Positions 50,897-59,884 of a stretch of 64,000 nt of DNA are shown in pieces; position 1 is the stretch's first letter, and the number at the start of each line of letters is the position of its first letter. Position numbers and translations under genes: made by a program. The DNA is taken from assembly GCF_006539165.1 (NCBI RefSeq), contig NZ_BJMM01000025.1, forward strand, positions 1-64,000, read 5' to 3'. The notes under the pieces were generated by a model. The model worked only from the letters and a program-made list of their open reading frames with translations, had not been told where the DNA came from and searched no databases. Origin of the DNA: Streptomyces cacaoi (GTDB lineage: Bacteria > Actinomycetota > Actinomycetes > Streptomycetales > Streptomycetaceae).

Positions 50897-53209
50897 ATGC
50901 AACTCGCCGCGATCATCGTGTCGCTCGTCACCACTGTGGTGGGCGTCGCGCTCTTCGCCCGCGCGATCGCCGAGATCATCCGGTCGCTGAAGACCGGCCA
51001 GCCGGTGCCAGCGGGCACGCGCACGGACGAGCCGGCCCGGCGCACCCTCACCCTCGCCAAGGAGTTCCTCGGCCACACCAGGATGAACCGCTGGGGCGTC
51101 GTCGGTGTGGCGCACTGGTTCGTGGCCGTCGGCTTCATCGCCCTGCTGCTGACGCTGGCGCACGCCTTCGGGCAGCTGTTCAAGGCCGACTGGTCGCTCC
51201 CGGTCATCGGCTCGTGGACGCCGTACGAGATGTTCACCGAATTCTTCGCCCTGCTGACCTCGGTGGGCATCCTCGTGCTGATCGTCATCCGGCTGCTGAG
51301 CCTGCCCTCGCGCGCGGGCCGCAAGTCGCGCTTCACCGGCTCCACGGCCTGGCAGGCGTACTTCGTCGAGTACGTGATCCTCATCGTCGGCGTGTGCATC
51401 CTGTCGCTGCGCGGCCTGGAGGGCGCGCTGCACCACGTGGCGGGCTACGAGCCGGCGTACTTCGCCTCCTACCCGCTGGTCGCCGCGTTCGACGGGCTGG
51501 ACACGGGCACGCTCCAGAACCTCGTCTACCTGATCGCCATGATCAAGATCGCGACCTCCTTCATCTGGATGATCACGATCGGCCTGAACGTCACCATGGG
51601 CGTGGCCTGGCACCGCTTCCTCGCCTTCTTCAACATCTGGTTCAAGCGCGAGGCGGACGGCGGCACGGCGCTCGGCCCGCTGATGCCGATGACCTCCGGC
51701 GGCAAGGAGATCGACTTCGAGACGGCGCTGGACGACGACAACGAGGAAGAGGTCCGCTTCGGCGTCTCAGCTGTCGAGGACTTCTCCTGGAAGGGCCTGC
51801 TGGACTTCTCCACCTGCACCGAGTGCGGCCGCTGCCAGTCGCAGTGCCCGGCCTGGAACACGGGCAAGCCCCTCTCCCCGAAGCTGCTGATCATGTCGCT
51901 GCGCGAGCACGCGCACGCGAAGGCGCCCTATCTGCTGGCCGGCGGCGGCAAGACGATGGAGGGCGAGGAGAAGGCCACCGCCGAACAGCTGAAGGGCGTT
52001 CCGCAGGCCGCGCTGGACGAGGCCGAGCGCCCGCTGATCGGCACCGCCGAGGAGAACGGCGTCATCGACCCGGACGTGCTGTGGTCGTGCACCACGTGCG
52101 GTGCCTGCGTCGAGCAGTGCCCCGTGGACATCGAGCACGTCGACCACATCGTCGACATGCGCCGCTACCAGGTGATGATCGAGAGCGCGTTCCCCTCCGA
52201 GGCGGGGACGATGCTCAAGAACCTGGAGAAGAAGGGCAACCCCTGGGGCCTCGCCAAGAAGCAGCGGCTGGAGTGGACCAAGGAGCTGGAGAAGGAGACC
52301 GGCATCCAGGTCCCCGTCGTCGGCAAGACCGTCGAGGACCTCACCGAGGTCGAGTACCTGTACTGGGTCGGCTGCGCCGGCGCCCTGGAGGACCGCGCGA
52401 AGAAGACCACCAAGGCGTTCGCCGAGCTGCTGCACATCGCCGGCGTCAACTTCGCGATCATGGGCGGGGACGAGAAGTGCACCGGCGACTCCGCGCGCCG
52501 GCTGGGCAACGAGTTCCTCTTCCAGCAGCTGGGCGAGGAGAACGTGAGCACGCTGAACGCGGCCTTCGGTGAGTCCCTCACCGAGGAGGGCGAGGTGGAC
52601 CCGGAGACGAGGAAGCCGACGGCCTCGAAGAAGATCGTCGCCACCTGCCCGCACTGCTTCAACACGCTCGCCAACGAATACCCGCAGCTGGGCGGCCACT
52701 ACGAGGTCATCCACCACACACAGCTGCTCCAGCACCTCGTCGACGAGGGCAAGCTGGTGCCCGTCACCCCCGTCGAGGGGCTGATCACCTACCACGACCC
52801 GTGCTACCTGGGCCGGCACAACAAGGTGTACACGCCTCCGCGCGAGATCATCGGCAAGGTCCCGGGACTGCGGAACGAGGAGATGCACCGGCACAAGGAG
52901 CGCGGCTTCTGCTGCGGCGCCGGCGGCGCCCGGATGTGGATGGAGGAGCGGATCGGCAAGCGCATCAACAACGAGCGCGTGGACGAGGCCCTCTCCCTGA
53001 ACCCGGACATCGTCTCCACGGCGTGCCCGTTCTGCCTCGTGATGCTGACCGACTCGGTCAACGGCAAGAAGAACGACGGCCAGGCCAAGGAGAACCTCCA
53101 GGTCGTGGACGTCGCACAGCTGCTGCTGGACTCCGTCAGGACGCCGCCGGCCGACGAGGCCGACGACGGCGAGAGCGCCCTCGCCCCCGAGCCGGAGCCC
53201 GCGCAGTAG
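50897..53209 (+). CDS. EtfD-like membrane Fe-S oxidoreductase
   Basis: This 770-aa protein has about five N-terminal membrane helices (residues 1-240) typical of a haem/quinone-reacting domain. Two 4Fe-4S motifs follow (CTECGRCQSQCPAW; CTTCGACVEQCPVD). Two CCG domains follow (YWVGCAGALEDR...CPHCFNTL; YHDPCYLGRHN...CCGAGGARMWMEE...CPFCLVML). This is the architecture of GlpC/HdrD-like reductases, matching mycobacterial EtfD, which passes electrons from ETF (fatty-acid beta-oxidation) to menaquinone. GAGGAGC precedes ATG 50897. It is monocistronic, with a terminator at 53232-53274. Confidence 0.9.
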   Translation: MQLAAIIVSLVTTVVGVALFARAIAEIIRSLKTGQPVPAGTRTDEPARRTLTLAKEFLGHTRMNRWGVVGVAHWFVAVGFIALLLTLAHAFGQLFKADWSLPVIGSWTPYEMFTEFFALLTSVGILVLIVIRLLSLPSRAGRKSRFTGSTAWQAYFVEYVILIVGVCILSLRGLEGALHHVAGYEPAYFASYPLVAAFDGLDTGTLQNLVYLIAMIKIATSFIWMITIGLNVTMGVAWHRFLAFFNIWFKREADGGTALGPLMPMTSGGKEIDFETALDDDNEEEVRFGVSAVEDFSWKGLLDFSTCTECGRCQSQCPAWNTGKPLSPKLLIMSLREHAHAKAPYLLAGGGKTMEGEEKATAEQLKGVPQAALDEAERPLIGTAEENGVIDPDVLWSCTTCGACVEQCPVDIEHVDHIVDMRRYQVMIESAFPSEAGTMLKNLEKKGNPWGLAKKQRLEWTKELEKETGIQVPVVGKTVEDLTEVEYLYWVGCAGALEDRAKKTTKAFAELLHIAGVNFAIMGGDEKCTGDSARRLGNEFLFQQLGEENVSTLNAAFGESLTEEGEVDPETRKPTASKKIVATCPHCFNTLANEYPQLGGHYEVIHHTQLLQHLVDEGKLVPVTPVEGLITYHDPCYLGRHNKVYTPPREIIGKVPGLRNEEMHRHKERGFCCGAGGARMWMEERIGKRINNERVDEALSLNPDIVSTACPFCLVMLTDSVNGKKNDGQAKENLQVVDVAQLLLDSVRTPPADEADDGESALAPEPEPAQ

Positions 53210-53231
53210 CGGACACCCCTTCCCCACACCA

Positions 53232-53274
53232 CGACGGCCGGCCCCGGCACACCGCACATCGGGGCCGGCCGTCG
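53232..53274 (+). terminator. Terminator of the etfD-like gene
   Basis: A perfect 14-bp stem (53232-53245 with 53261-53274) lies 23 bp after the stop. Confidence 0.75.
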
Positions 53275-53477
53275 GCGTGTGTGCGGGCCCGCGCGAGGTG
53301 CACTCTGGCGGGTTTCGGACACCGTCCGGTCAGATGCGATCAGTTGGTGCAGCACACGAGCCAATCACCCCCCGCGGTATACCCATCACCCAAAGTCCCC
53401 CCTAGGGTCTGTCCTCACGACGGCACCGACGCTGTTCCGGCAGCGCGACGCCGTGCGCACACAGGAGAGGACGACAG

Positions 53478-54467
53478 GTGTCGGACCCTGATGAGGTCCC
53501 GCGTCCCGGGGCTTTGGAGGGACAGCACGCCCGCGACGCGGACCGCGCGCGGCCGGCCGCCGATGTGCGCACCCTGCCCGTCCAGCGGTTCCGCCCCGGA
53601 CAGCACGGCTTCGCCTCCTACGGCAGCGAGCACCCGCAGTGGGACGTCGTGCACGCCTTCGTGCGGCAGGGCCTCGCATACGGCGAGAAGGTGCTCGTGC
53701 TCCTCCACCCCCGGGTGAGCGTCGGGGAACTGCTGTCCCTGCTCGACGGGCACGGGCCGCCCGTGTCCGACGCCTGGCAGCGCGGCCAGGTGGTGCTCAG
53801 CAGCATGCGGGCGCTCATCGCGCCCCACCGCCGGTTCACCGCCGCACGGCAGTGGGCCCGGCTGCGCGAGGAGTCGGCCCGCGCCCGCGCCGAGGGCTGG
53901 ACGGCGCTGCGCGCCTACATCGACATGGCCTGGGTCGAGGACCTCGGCGCCGACGTGGAGTCCGTCATGCGCCGCGAACGCTCCTCGCAGCACCTGTTCG
54001 ACTCCGGTACCTACAGCGAGATCTGCGCCTACGACGACCGCGCGTTCACCGACGAGCTGCTGGCCGAGATGCACCGGGCGCACCCCGTCAATCTGCTCGG
54101 CAGCGTCGGCTCCCTGCACGCGGTGCGGGAGACCGGCGCGGACGGCCCTCAGCTGCGGCTGACCGGCGAGGCGGACATCGCCACCCGCGCCGAACTCACC
54201 CGCGCCCTGCGCACCGCGCTCGCCGGGACGGCGCCGGGGCACGGGGAGCCGGGCTCGCCCGCGTCCGGCCGGGAGCTGCGCCTGGATCTGCGGGCGCTGC
54301 ACTTCCTCGGTGCCGCCTGCGCCGCGGACGTGCTGCGCGCGTGCGCGGCCGCGCCGGGCGACGCGACGGTGCGCTGCACCGGGGTCCAGGAGCGCATCCT
54401 GCGCCATCTGGGCGCGGGCTCCCTCCGTTCGCTCACCCTCGTCGTCGAGGAGGGAACGGCATGCTGA
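53478..54467 (+). CDS. MEDS-domain protein with STAS-like C-terminus
   Basis: This 329-aa protein has a MEDS (DcmR-type sensory) region at ~40-200: HGFASYGSEHPQWDVVHAFV, YGEKVLVLLHPR, FTAARQWARLREESARARAE, IDMAWVEDLGADVESVM and FDSGTYSEICAYDDRAF. A C-terminal STAS-like domain (LRLTGEADIATRAELTRAL, then LDLRALHFLGAACAADVLRA) resembles anti-sigma-factor antagonists. The partner HATPase gene overlaps its stop by 7 bp. Together they suggest a partner-switching sensor that controls an alternative sigma factor encoded elsewhere. GTG 53478 follows AGGAGAGG. Confidence 0.83.
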   Translation: MSDPDEVPRPGALEGQHARDADRARPAADVRTLPVQRFRPGQHGFASYGSEHPQWDVVHAFVRQGLAYGEKVLVLLHPRVSVGELLSLLDGHGPPVSDAWQRGQVVLSSMRALIAPHRRFTAARQWARLREESARARAEGWTALRAYIDMAWVEDLGADVESVMRRERSSQHLFDSGTYSEICAYDDRAFTDELLAEMHRAHPVNLLGSVGSLHAVRETGADGPQLRLTGEADIATRAELTRALRTALAGTAPGHGEPGSPASGRELRLDLRALHFLGAACAADVLRACAAAPGDATVRCTGVQERILRHLGAGSLRSLTLVVEEGTAC

Positions 54468-54997
54468 CCCCCGAACTGCTGTGCCGGCTGCGTTTCACGG
54501 TCCGGGATCTGCCGCGGCTGCGCATCGAGGTCGAGACCTGCGCGGCGGGTGCCGGGCTGTGCGAGCCGCGCAGGGGCGAGTTCGTCGTCGCGGTCGACGC
54601 GGTGGCCACCAACGCCGTCGAGCACGCCGGCGGCAGCGGGCATCTGCTGCTGCGCAACCTGGGCGAGGAGCTGGAGTGCCGGGTCACGGACTCGGGCCCG
54701 GGCTTCTCCGCCGATGTCATCCCCGAACTGCTGCCCGGGCTGGACGGCGCGCACACCGGGCGCGGGCTGTGGCTGGCGCGCCTGGTGACCGACCGGCTGA
54801 CGATCGCCCCCAACGACGGGCCCGACGCGAAGGGCGCGGTCGTCACCCTGGCCGTCCGGCTGCCCGAGCCGGGACGCGGCGCCCCGCTCGGCCCGCCCGC
54901 CGCCCGCACCACGCTGCCCGGGCGCCCGTACACGCACCCCTACGACCGCCGGCCGGGCCCCGCCGGAGCACCGGAGGCGGGCCCGGCGGAAGGCTGA
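54461..54997 (+). CDS. RsbW-like HATPase anti-sigma kinase
   Basis: This 178-aa protein is a single HATPase_c domain: N-box DAVATNAVEHAGGSGHLLLR, G1 TDSGPGFSADV, G2 GRGLWLARLVTDRL, plus a Pro/Arg-rich tail. It has the size and layout of RsbW/SpoIIAB-type or light-type anti-sigma kinases in Streptomyces. The ATG overlaps the stop of the MEDS-STAS gene by 7 bp, so the two are translated together and are likely partners, with the STAS domain as the phosphorylation target or antagonist. No sigma gene is adjacent. Confidence 0.87.
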   Translation: MLTPELLCRLRFTVRDLPRLRIEVETCAAGAGLCEPRRGEFVVAVDAVATNAVEHAGGSGHLLLRNLGEELECRVTDSGPGFSADVIPELLPGLDGAHTGRGLWLARLVTDRLTIAPNDGPDAKGAVVTLAVRLPEPGRGAPLGPPAARTTLPGRPYTHPYDRRPGPAGAPEAGPAEG

Positions 54998-55150
54998 CCA
55001 CCGGGGGCGTACGGTGGAGCTCGCACCACCGGCGGAGTGAGGCCGGCTCCACCGGGTTCCCCTAGGGGATGTCACAGGTCAGCAGCGATGTCCGGCCATC
55101 TCACCCTGCGAAGGCACCGCGTGGCGCGTGGACACGGTACGTTCGATTGC

Positions 55151-56089
55151 GTGGCTGGTTTCAGGAGCGGACGCGGCCGGGGATCCCGGGGCGCGCAGCA
55201 GCATGGGCAGTTCCCCCCGCAGCACCCGCAGGGCGCACCCTCCCCGCAGGGCACCCCGTACCCGCAGCAGGGCGGCGGTCCGTCGCCCTGGCAGGGCCGG
55301 GGCCCGGGGCCCGCGCCCTACGGGCAGCCGGCGTACGGCCCCCCGGGTGGCCAGGGCGGTCCGCCGCCCTCGCCCGGCGAGCCCGAGTACTTCGGCGCTC
55401 CGCCCGCCGATCCGTACGCCAACGCCCCCGGCCACACCCAGTCGTTCAGCGTTCCCGACCCGTACGGCCCCGGGCCGGAGGGCGGCCCCGAGCCCTGGAA
55501 CGACGGCTCCACCTACCACGCCGGCGGCACCCCGCCCCCGCCCTCCGGCCCGCGGCTGCACTGGAAGGAGCTGCTGAGCGGGCTCGTCCTGCGCCCCAAC
55601 GCCACCTTCTGGCAGATGCGCGACCACGCCATGTGGGGCCCGGCGCTGATCGTCGCGTTCCTCTACGGGCTGCTCGCGGTCTTCGGGTTCGACAAGGCCC
55701 GCGAGGACGCGATCAACTCGACGATCTCGCAGGTCATCCCGTACGTCCTCACCAGCGGCATCGCCGTCGTCGTCGCCGGTCTCATCCTGGGCGCCGTGAC
55801 GCACACGCTCGCCCGGCAGTTCGGGGGCGACGGCGCATGGCAGCCCACGGTCGGCCTGGCCATGCTGATCATGTCGATGACGGACGCGCCGCGGCTGCTG
55901 TTCGCCCTGTTCCTCGGCGGCGACGCGGGCCTGGTGCAGATCCTCGGCTGGGCCACCTGGCTGCTGGCCGGCTATCTGTTCACCTCGATGGTGAGCCGCT
56001 CGCACGATCTGCCCTGGCCCCGCGCCCTGGGCGCCTCCGCCATCCAGCTCCTGGCCCTGCTGTTCCTGATCAAGCTGGGCACCCTGTGA
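55151..56089 (+). CDS. Yip1-family membrane protein
   Basis: This ~312-aa protein has a Pro/Gln/Gly-rich N-terminal half (about 1-135) and a C-terminal Yip1-type membrane domain of five helices (WGPALIVAFLYGLLAVFGF; VLTSGIAVVVAGLILGAVTH; VGLAMLIMSMTDAPRLLFAL; ILGWATWLLAGYLFTSMV; ASAIQLLALLFLIKLG). I chose GTG 55151 (VAGFRSGRGRGSRG), which resembles the N-terminus of streptomycete homologues; upstream starts are possible. Function unknown. A perfect 18-bp hairpin follows the gene. Confidence 0.8.
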   Translation: MAGFRSGRGRGSRGAQQHGQFPPQHPQGAPSPQGTPYPQQGGGPSPWQGRGPGPAPYGQPAYGPPGGQGGPPPSPGEPEYFGAPPADPYANAPGHTQSFSVPDPYGPGPEGGPEPWNDGSTYHAGGTPPPPSGPRLHWKELLSGLVLRPNATFWQMRDHAMWGPALIVAFLYGLLAVFGFDKAREDAINSTISQVIPYVLTSGIAVVVAGLILGAVTHTLARQFGGDGAWQPTVGLAMLIMSMTDAPRLLFALFLGGDAGLVQILGWATWLLAGYLFTSMVSRSHDLPWPRALGASAIQLLALLFLIKLGTL

Positions 56090-56125
56090 GCCGCTGAGCC
56101 GCAGCTCCACCGCCCCGGCCGTGCG

Positions 56126-56162
56126 GAACGGGGCCCGGCCGTCCGACGGCCGGGCCCCGTTC
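56126..56162. terminator. Very strong bidirectional terminator
   Basis: An 18-bp perfect inverted repeat (56126-56143 with 56145-56162), separated by one base, lies between the convergent Yip1 and esterase genes. Confidence 0.8.
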
Positions 56163-56178
56163 GTGTGCGGTCGAGCGG

Positions 56179-57708
56179 TCACGCGAAGCGCTGCGCCGCC
56201 GAGTCGTCGCACGGGGCCAGCTGGGCCTGTTCCTCCAGGCCGTGCAGGGTCACGCACAGGTTCTTCGCCGTGGCGGGGCGCAGGGTCGCGCCGTCCCGGA
56301 CGAACTTCTGGTCGTCGGCGCCGGAGCAGTTGGCCAGCTCCAGCCCCGCCCCGTCGGTGCCGGCGCTGCGGACGCACCGGTCGTGGGTCAGCGCCGTGTA
56401 GAGCCGCTGCCCCTCGGTGTCGTACCACCACTGCTGATTGCGCTGGCCGCTCTTGCAGGACCAGCCGCGCACCTGGGTGCCGACCGCGCTGTGCGAACCG
56501 TCGGCGTCGAGGCAGGTGCCGGTGTCCTCGTTGCGCAGCGGCTGGAACACGTCGTCCCAGGCCTGCCGGTACAGCTGCGGGCGGCCGGAGCCGTCCGGGT
56601 CGGCGCAGGACGCCTCACGGACGCCGTCCTTGCCGGCCTGCCACATCTTGGTGAAGCAGTCGGCGAAGGCCCCGTGCCCCCGCTTGTTCGGGTGGAACGA
56701 CTGCCGGACGGAGTTCTCGTCGGGCGGCACGGGGTTGGTGAGGTCCACGTACAGCCCGCGCGTCCAGGTGTTCTCCATGCACACCTCGTGCCCGTGGAAC
56801 AGCCGGGAGGCGTCCAGGTAGTCGGCGCCGCTCGCCTCGGCCGCCTTCCGCATGCCCTTCTCGAAGGCGGGGACGGCGGTGTCGCGGCCCCAGCGGGTGT
56901 CGCTCGTGTGACCGAGACAGCCACCGATCAGCTTGCCGGGGAAGTCCGGGTTGTCGTGGAAGTCCGGGCCGATGGGGCTCGGGTAGCCGACGACGAGCAG
57001 CTGATAGTCGTCGTCCGCGTAACCGGCGTCCCGCATCACGGACTTGAGGTCGCCGACCGTCTGCTCGATCTTGGGCACCAGCCCGTCGACACGGTCCTGC
57101 CAGACCGGTGTGTACTTGGGCTCGCACGGCCCCTGAAGGGTGAGGTACCGGGTGACGCAGTCCGTCATCACCGGGCCGAACTGGAGATCGTCGTTGGCCC
57201 CGGCGACCAGGACGATCTGCTTCAGCCGGGTGTTGCGCGCCTTGATCGCCAGGCTGTCGCTCTGCACCAGCTCGTCGGCGAACTGCTTGGTGCCGCCGAT
57301 CCGGATGTTCTCGCTGCTCGCCCCCGAGCAGGAGACGTTGTACGTGACGTCCGCGAGGATGCCCGTACGGTGGATCGCGGAGTCCGGCGAGCGGTGGCAC
57401 CAGTTGTCGGGGCCGTTGGTCCCCGGCTCGTAGGTGCCGACCCCCTCGCCCGATATCTCGCTGTCGCCCAGCGAGATCAGGCTCGTCTTCCGTTCGTCCA
57501 TGGGGCGTTCGGCCGCGCTGCCGTACAGCTTCTCGGCCTCCGCCGCCCGGATCTTCTCCAGCTCGGGCGGCAGCGGCTTGCTCGCGCGCGCCCCTCCGGT
57601 GCCGTCCTGCCCGGGCGGCGCTCCCGGCGCGGCCGCCGCCACCCCCGCCCCGGAGAACATCAGCGTCAACGCCGCTGCCACTGCTGCCACAGGTCTCGCC
57701 CGTGCCAT
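56179..57708 (-). CDS. Secreted SGNH/GDSL esterase with C-terminal ricin-type lectin domain
   Basis: This 509-aa secreted protein starts at ATG 57708 (GGGAG 5 nt upstream). The signal peptide ends near GVAAAAPGA. The SGNH hydrolase has block I ISLGDSEISGEG (catalytic Ser), block II SCSGASSENIRIGG, block III LVAGANDDLQFGP and block V SFHPNKRGHGAF with the catalytic His. From about residue 385 a ricin-B-like domain (NEDTGTCLDADGSHSAVGTQ, NQQWWYDTEG, KNLCVTLHG, AQRFA) should bind carbohydrate. It likely acts on a glycosylated or polymeric ester outside the cell. Two TTACCCG repeats lie just upstream. Confidence 0.88.
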   Translation of the reverse strand: MARARPVAAVAAALTLMFSGAGVAAAAPGAPPGQDGTGGARASKPLPPELEKIRAAEAEKLYGSAAERPMDERKTSLISLGDSEISGEGVGTYEPGTNGPDNWCHRSPDSAIHRTGILADVTYNVSCSGASSENIRIGGTKQFADELVQSDSLAIKARNTRLKQIVLVAGANDDLQFGPVMTDCVTRYLTLQGPCEPKYTPVWQDRVDGLVPKIEQTVGDLKSVMRDAGYADDDYQLLVVGYPSPIGPDFHDNPDFPGKLIGGCLGHTSDTRWGRDTAVPAFEKGMRKAAEASGADYLDASRLFHGHEVCMENTWTRGLYVDLTNPVPPDENSVRQSFHPNKRGHGAFADCFTKMWQAGKDGVREASCADPDGSGRPQLYRQAWDDVFQPLRNEDTGTCLDADGSHSAVGTQVRGWSCKSGQRNQQWWYDTEGQRLYTALTHDRCVRSAGTDGAGLELANCSGADDQKFVRDGATLRPATAKNLCVTLHGLEEQAQLAPCDDSAAQRFA

Positions 57709-58114
57709 GAGCACTCCCTTGTGCCGGCCAACTACTGTTACCCGCGGTACTTACCCGTAAGTAGTGCTCAACGGAACCCTCCCGACCGGACTTTGCTCAG
57801 CCGCACCCCCGCACACCTCACCCGGCCCCGGCCGTCCGCGCCCTCGCCCATCCGTACCGGGGGCTCCACCGCGACCACCGGAACGACCGGCTCCGGACCC
57901 CGGGCCGCAGAGCGCCCCCGCTCCCGCCGCACCGGACACGCGGCCGGACGACGACCGCCCGCCCAGCCCTGGACTCTGCGGCAGACGCGGCACGCCATGC
58001 AGCCTCACAGGTGAATGGTCGGCACCCGTTGCGTAAACGACCGGTCAAGTGTGAACAAGTGCCGTGGCTCGACGAAAGCGAGCGAACTCGACAGACACAA
58101 GGAGGAGTTCAGGC
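57709..58114. other. Divergent region upstream of the esterase gene
   Basis: This 406-bp region lies between the esterase and a small secreted protein. Its esterase-proximal end carries the palindrome at 57748-57763. The remainder is GC-rich and holds no convincing gene, apart from a likely promoter near 58020-58080 for the small secreted protein. Confidence 0.5.
57748..57763. promoter_or_regulatory. TTAC-GTAA palindrome before the esterase gene
   Basis: TACTTAC-CC-GTAAGTA is a perfect inverted repeat, 40 bp upstream of the esterase start. TTACCCG occurs twice, at about 57738 and 57751. It looks like a TetR-family operator. Confidence 0.55.
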
Positions 58115-58414
58115 ATGAGGAGAACTGCACGCGTCGCCGCCGTGGTCGGCCTCGCCGTCGCCCTGGGCGGTGCCTCGGCACCGGTCGCCATGGCCGATGT
58201 CATCTTCGTCAACGAGCACCGCGTCGGCCCGTTCGTGAGCGAGCGTGGCCCGGGCGACCTCGCCTTCAACCACGTGGAGGACTCGATCGGCGTCCCCACC
58301 TCGCAGGGCGACAAGTCCGTCGACACCGGCGACCTCGTCAGCAAGATCCTGGGCAAGCACAACAAGGGTGTCTTCGAGATCGAGGGCGCCGAGCAGGACC
58401 AGGGCGAGAAGTAG
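58115..58414 (+). CDS. Small secreted protein of unknown function
   Basis: This 99-aa protein has AAGGAGGAG close upstream of ATG 58115. The signal peptide is RRTARVAAVVGLAVALGGAS, ending APVAMA. The mature part, DVIFVNEHRVGPFVSERGPG, continues through VEDSIGVPTSQGDKSVDTGD to the tail EIEGAEQDQGEK. It is acidic, without Cys, and probably unstructured or a short beta domain. No family is recognised. Closed by a hairpin with a T run. Confidence 0.78.
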   Translation: MRRTARVAAVVGLAVALGGASAPVAMADVIFVNEHRVGPFVSERGPGDLAFNHVEDSIGVPTSQGDKSVDTGDLVSKILGKHNKGVFEIEGAEQDQGEK

Positions 58415-58436
58415 TCCCAGCAGTACCTCTGTGGAT

Positions 58437-58474
58437 GGCCCGGGCCGCCGCTATCGGCCCGGGCCGCCCCTTTT
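58437..58474 (+). terminator. Terminator with T tract
   Basis: Two copies of GGCCCGGGCC (58437-58446 and 58456-58465) can pair, followed by CGCCCC and TTTT at 58471-58474. A rare U-tract terminator in this GC-rich window. Confidence 0.75.
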
Positions 58475-58573
58475 CCGCTCCCCGACGGGGAAGCGGAAGC
58501 CACCGCGGCCGCGGGCAGACCGCGCGAGCCGGAGGGCGCGGCCACCGCGCCGCCCCGGAGACCGGAGAGCCGC

Positions 58574-59071
58574 TCAGGCGTCCAGCACCTGGCCGGTCCG
58601 CCGCACGACCGGCGGCTCCACGGACCACGGGAAGTTGATCCACTGGTCCGTCCGCTTCCACACGTAGTCGCACGGCACGAGCGAGTGCGACTTCTCATAG
58701 ATCACGGCACTGCGCGCCTCGGCGACATGCTCCGCGCAGAAATCCTGCACCAGCTTGAGCGTCTTCCCGGTGTCCGCGACGTCGTCCGCGATGAGCACCT
58801 TCTTACGGCTCAGGTCGACGACGTTCGGCACGGGCGGCAGCATGACGGGCATGTCGAGCGTCTCCCCGACCCCCGTGTAGAACTCCACGTTCATGACGTG
58901 CAGGTTCTTCACATCGAGCGCGTAGCCGAGACCCCCGGCGACGAACAGGCCCCCGCGGGCGATCGACAGGATGATGTCCGGCTCGTATCCGTCGTCGGCG
59001 ATGCTCCGGGCCAGCTCCCGGATGGCCTGTCCGAAGAGGGGATACGTCAGATTCTCGCGCTCGTCACTCAC
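58574..59071 (-). CDS. Phosphoribosyltransferase (Gpt/purine type)
   Basis: This 165-aa type I PRTase has the PRPP motif KVLIADDVADTGKTLKL. The N-terminal part reads DIILSIARGGLFVAGGLGYA, with a substrate hood around FYTGVGETLDMPVM and the C-terminal EKSHSLVPCDYVWKRTDQWI. It resembles xanthine/guanine-type PRTases that salvage purine bases to nucleotides. Start GTG 59071. It is 55 bp from dcd on the same strand, so both may be nucleotide-metabolism genes in one unit. Confidence 0.88.
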   Translation of the reverse strand: MSDERENLTYPLFGQAIRELARSIADDGYEPDIILSIARGGLFVAGGLGYALDVKNLHVMNVEFYTGVGETLDMPVMLPPVPNVVDLSRKKVLIADDVADTGKTLKLVQDFCAEHVAEARSAVIYEKSHSLVPCDYVWKRTDQWINFPWSVEPPVVRRTGQVLDA

Positions 59072-59126
59072 GGAAGGGGTTCTTTCTGTGCGGCCTGCGG
59101 GAGGGACCCGGAGCCGGTCGGACGGG

Positions 59127-59702
59127 TCAGACCTGGGTCCGGTGGAAGTTCAGGAACGAGCGGGACGGCGTCGGCCCGCGCTGCCCTTGGTAACGCGAAC
59201 CGTAACGCTCGGACCCGTACGGGTGCTCCGCCGGGGACGCCAGCCGGAACATGCACAGCTGCCCGATCTTCATGCCCGGCCACAGCTTCATCGGCAGCGT
59301 CGCCACGTTCGACAGCTCCAGCGTCACGTGCCCGGAGAAGCCCGGGTCGATGAACCCGGCCGTGGAATGCGTCAGCAGCCCGAGCCGCCCCAGCGAACTC
59401 TTCCCCTCCAGCCGGGAGGCGACGTCCTCGGGCAGCGTGATCACCTCGTACGTCGACGCGAGCACGAACTCCCCGGGGTGCAGGATGAACGGCTCGTCGC
59501 CCTGCACCTCGATCAGCCGCGTCAGGTCCGGCTGCTCGACCGACGGATCGATGTGCGGGTACCGGTGGTTCTCGAACACCCGGAAGTAGCGGTCCAGCCT
59601 GACATCGATGCTGGAGGGCTGCACCATCGCCGGATCGAACGGATCGATCCGCACCCGGCCGTTGTCGATCTCGGACCGGATGTCCTTGTCTGAGAGAAGC
59701 AC
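59127..59702 (-). CDS. dcd: dCTP deaminase
   Basis: This 191-aa protein has the family signature: LLSDKDIRSEID, MVQPSSIDVRLDRYFRVFEN, HPGEFVLASTYEV, EGKSSLGRLGLLTHSTAGFI and DPGFSGHVTLELSN. The SSLGR and STAGFID loops bind substrate, and Glu in GHVTLELSN is the catalytic residue. It deaminates dCTP to dUTP for dTMP synthesis. The length equals that of streptomycete Dcd. ATG 59702. Confidence 0.97.
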   Translation of the reverse strand: MLLSDKDIRSEIDNGRVRIDPFDPAMVQPSSIDVRLDRYFRVFENHRYPHIDPSVEQPDLTRLIEVQGDEPFILHPGEFVLASTYEVITLPEDVASRLEGKSSLGRLGLLTHSTAGFIDPGFSGHVTLELSNVATLPMKLWPGMKIGQLCMFRLASPAEHPYGSERYGSRYQGQRGPTPSRSFLNFHRTQV

Positions 59703-59815
59703 GGGCCGAGACTACGCGCCCGGGCCGAGCCCGTCCCAATCGGTCCCTGCGCGGCCGCCCCTCTTCGCCGGCCCCTTCTCCGACCGGCCGGCCCGTCCCC
59801 GACCGGCACACGAAA

Positions 59816-59843
59816 GGGGCCGGACCCTCCCGGGCCCGGCCCC
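59816..59843 (-). terminator. Hairpin terminator of the zinc-ribbon gene
   Basis: GGGGCCGG (59816-59823) pairs with CCGGCCCC (59836-59843), 42 bp beyond the stop of the small gene at 59885. Confidence 0.6.
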
Positions 59844-59884
59844 TGAACCGAACGATCCGAACTGCTGGGGGCTGCGGGGAACCG

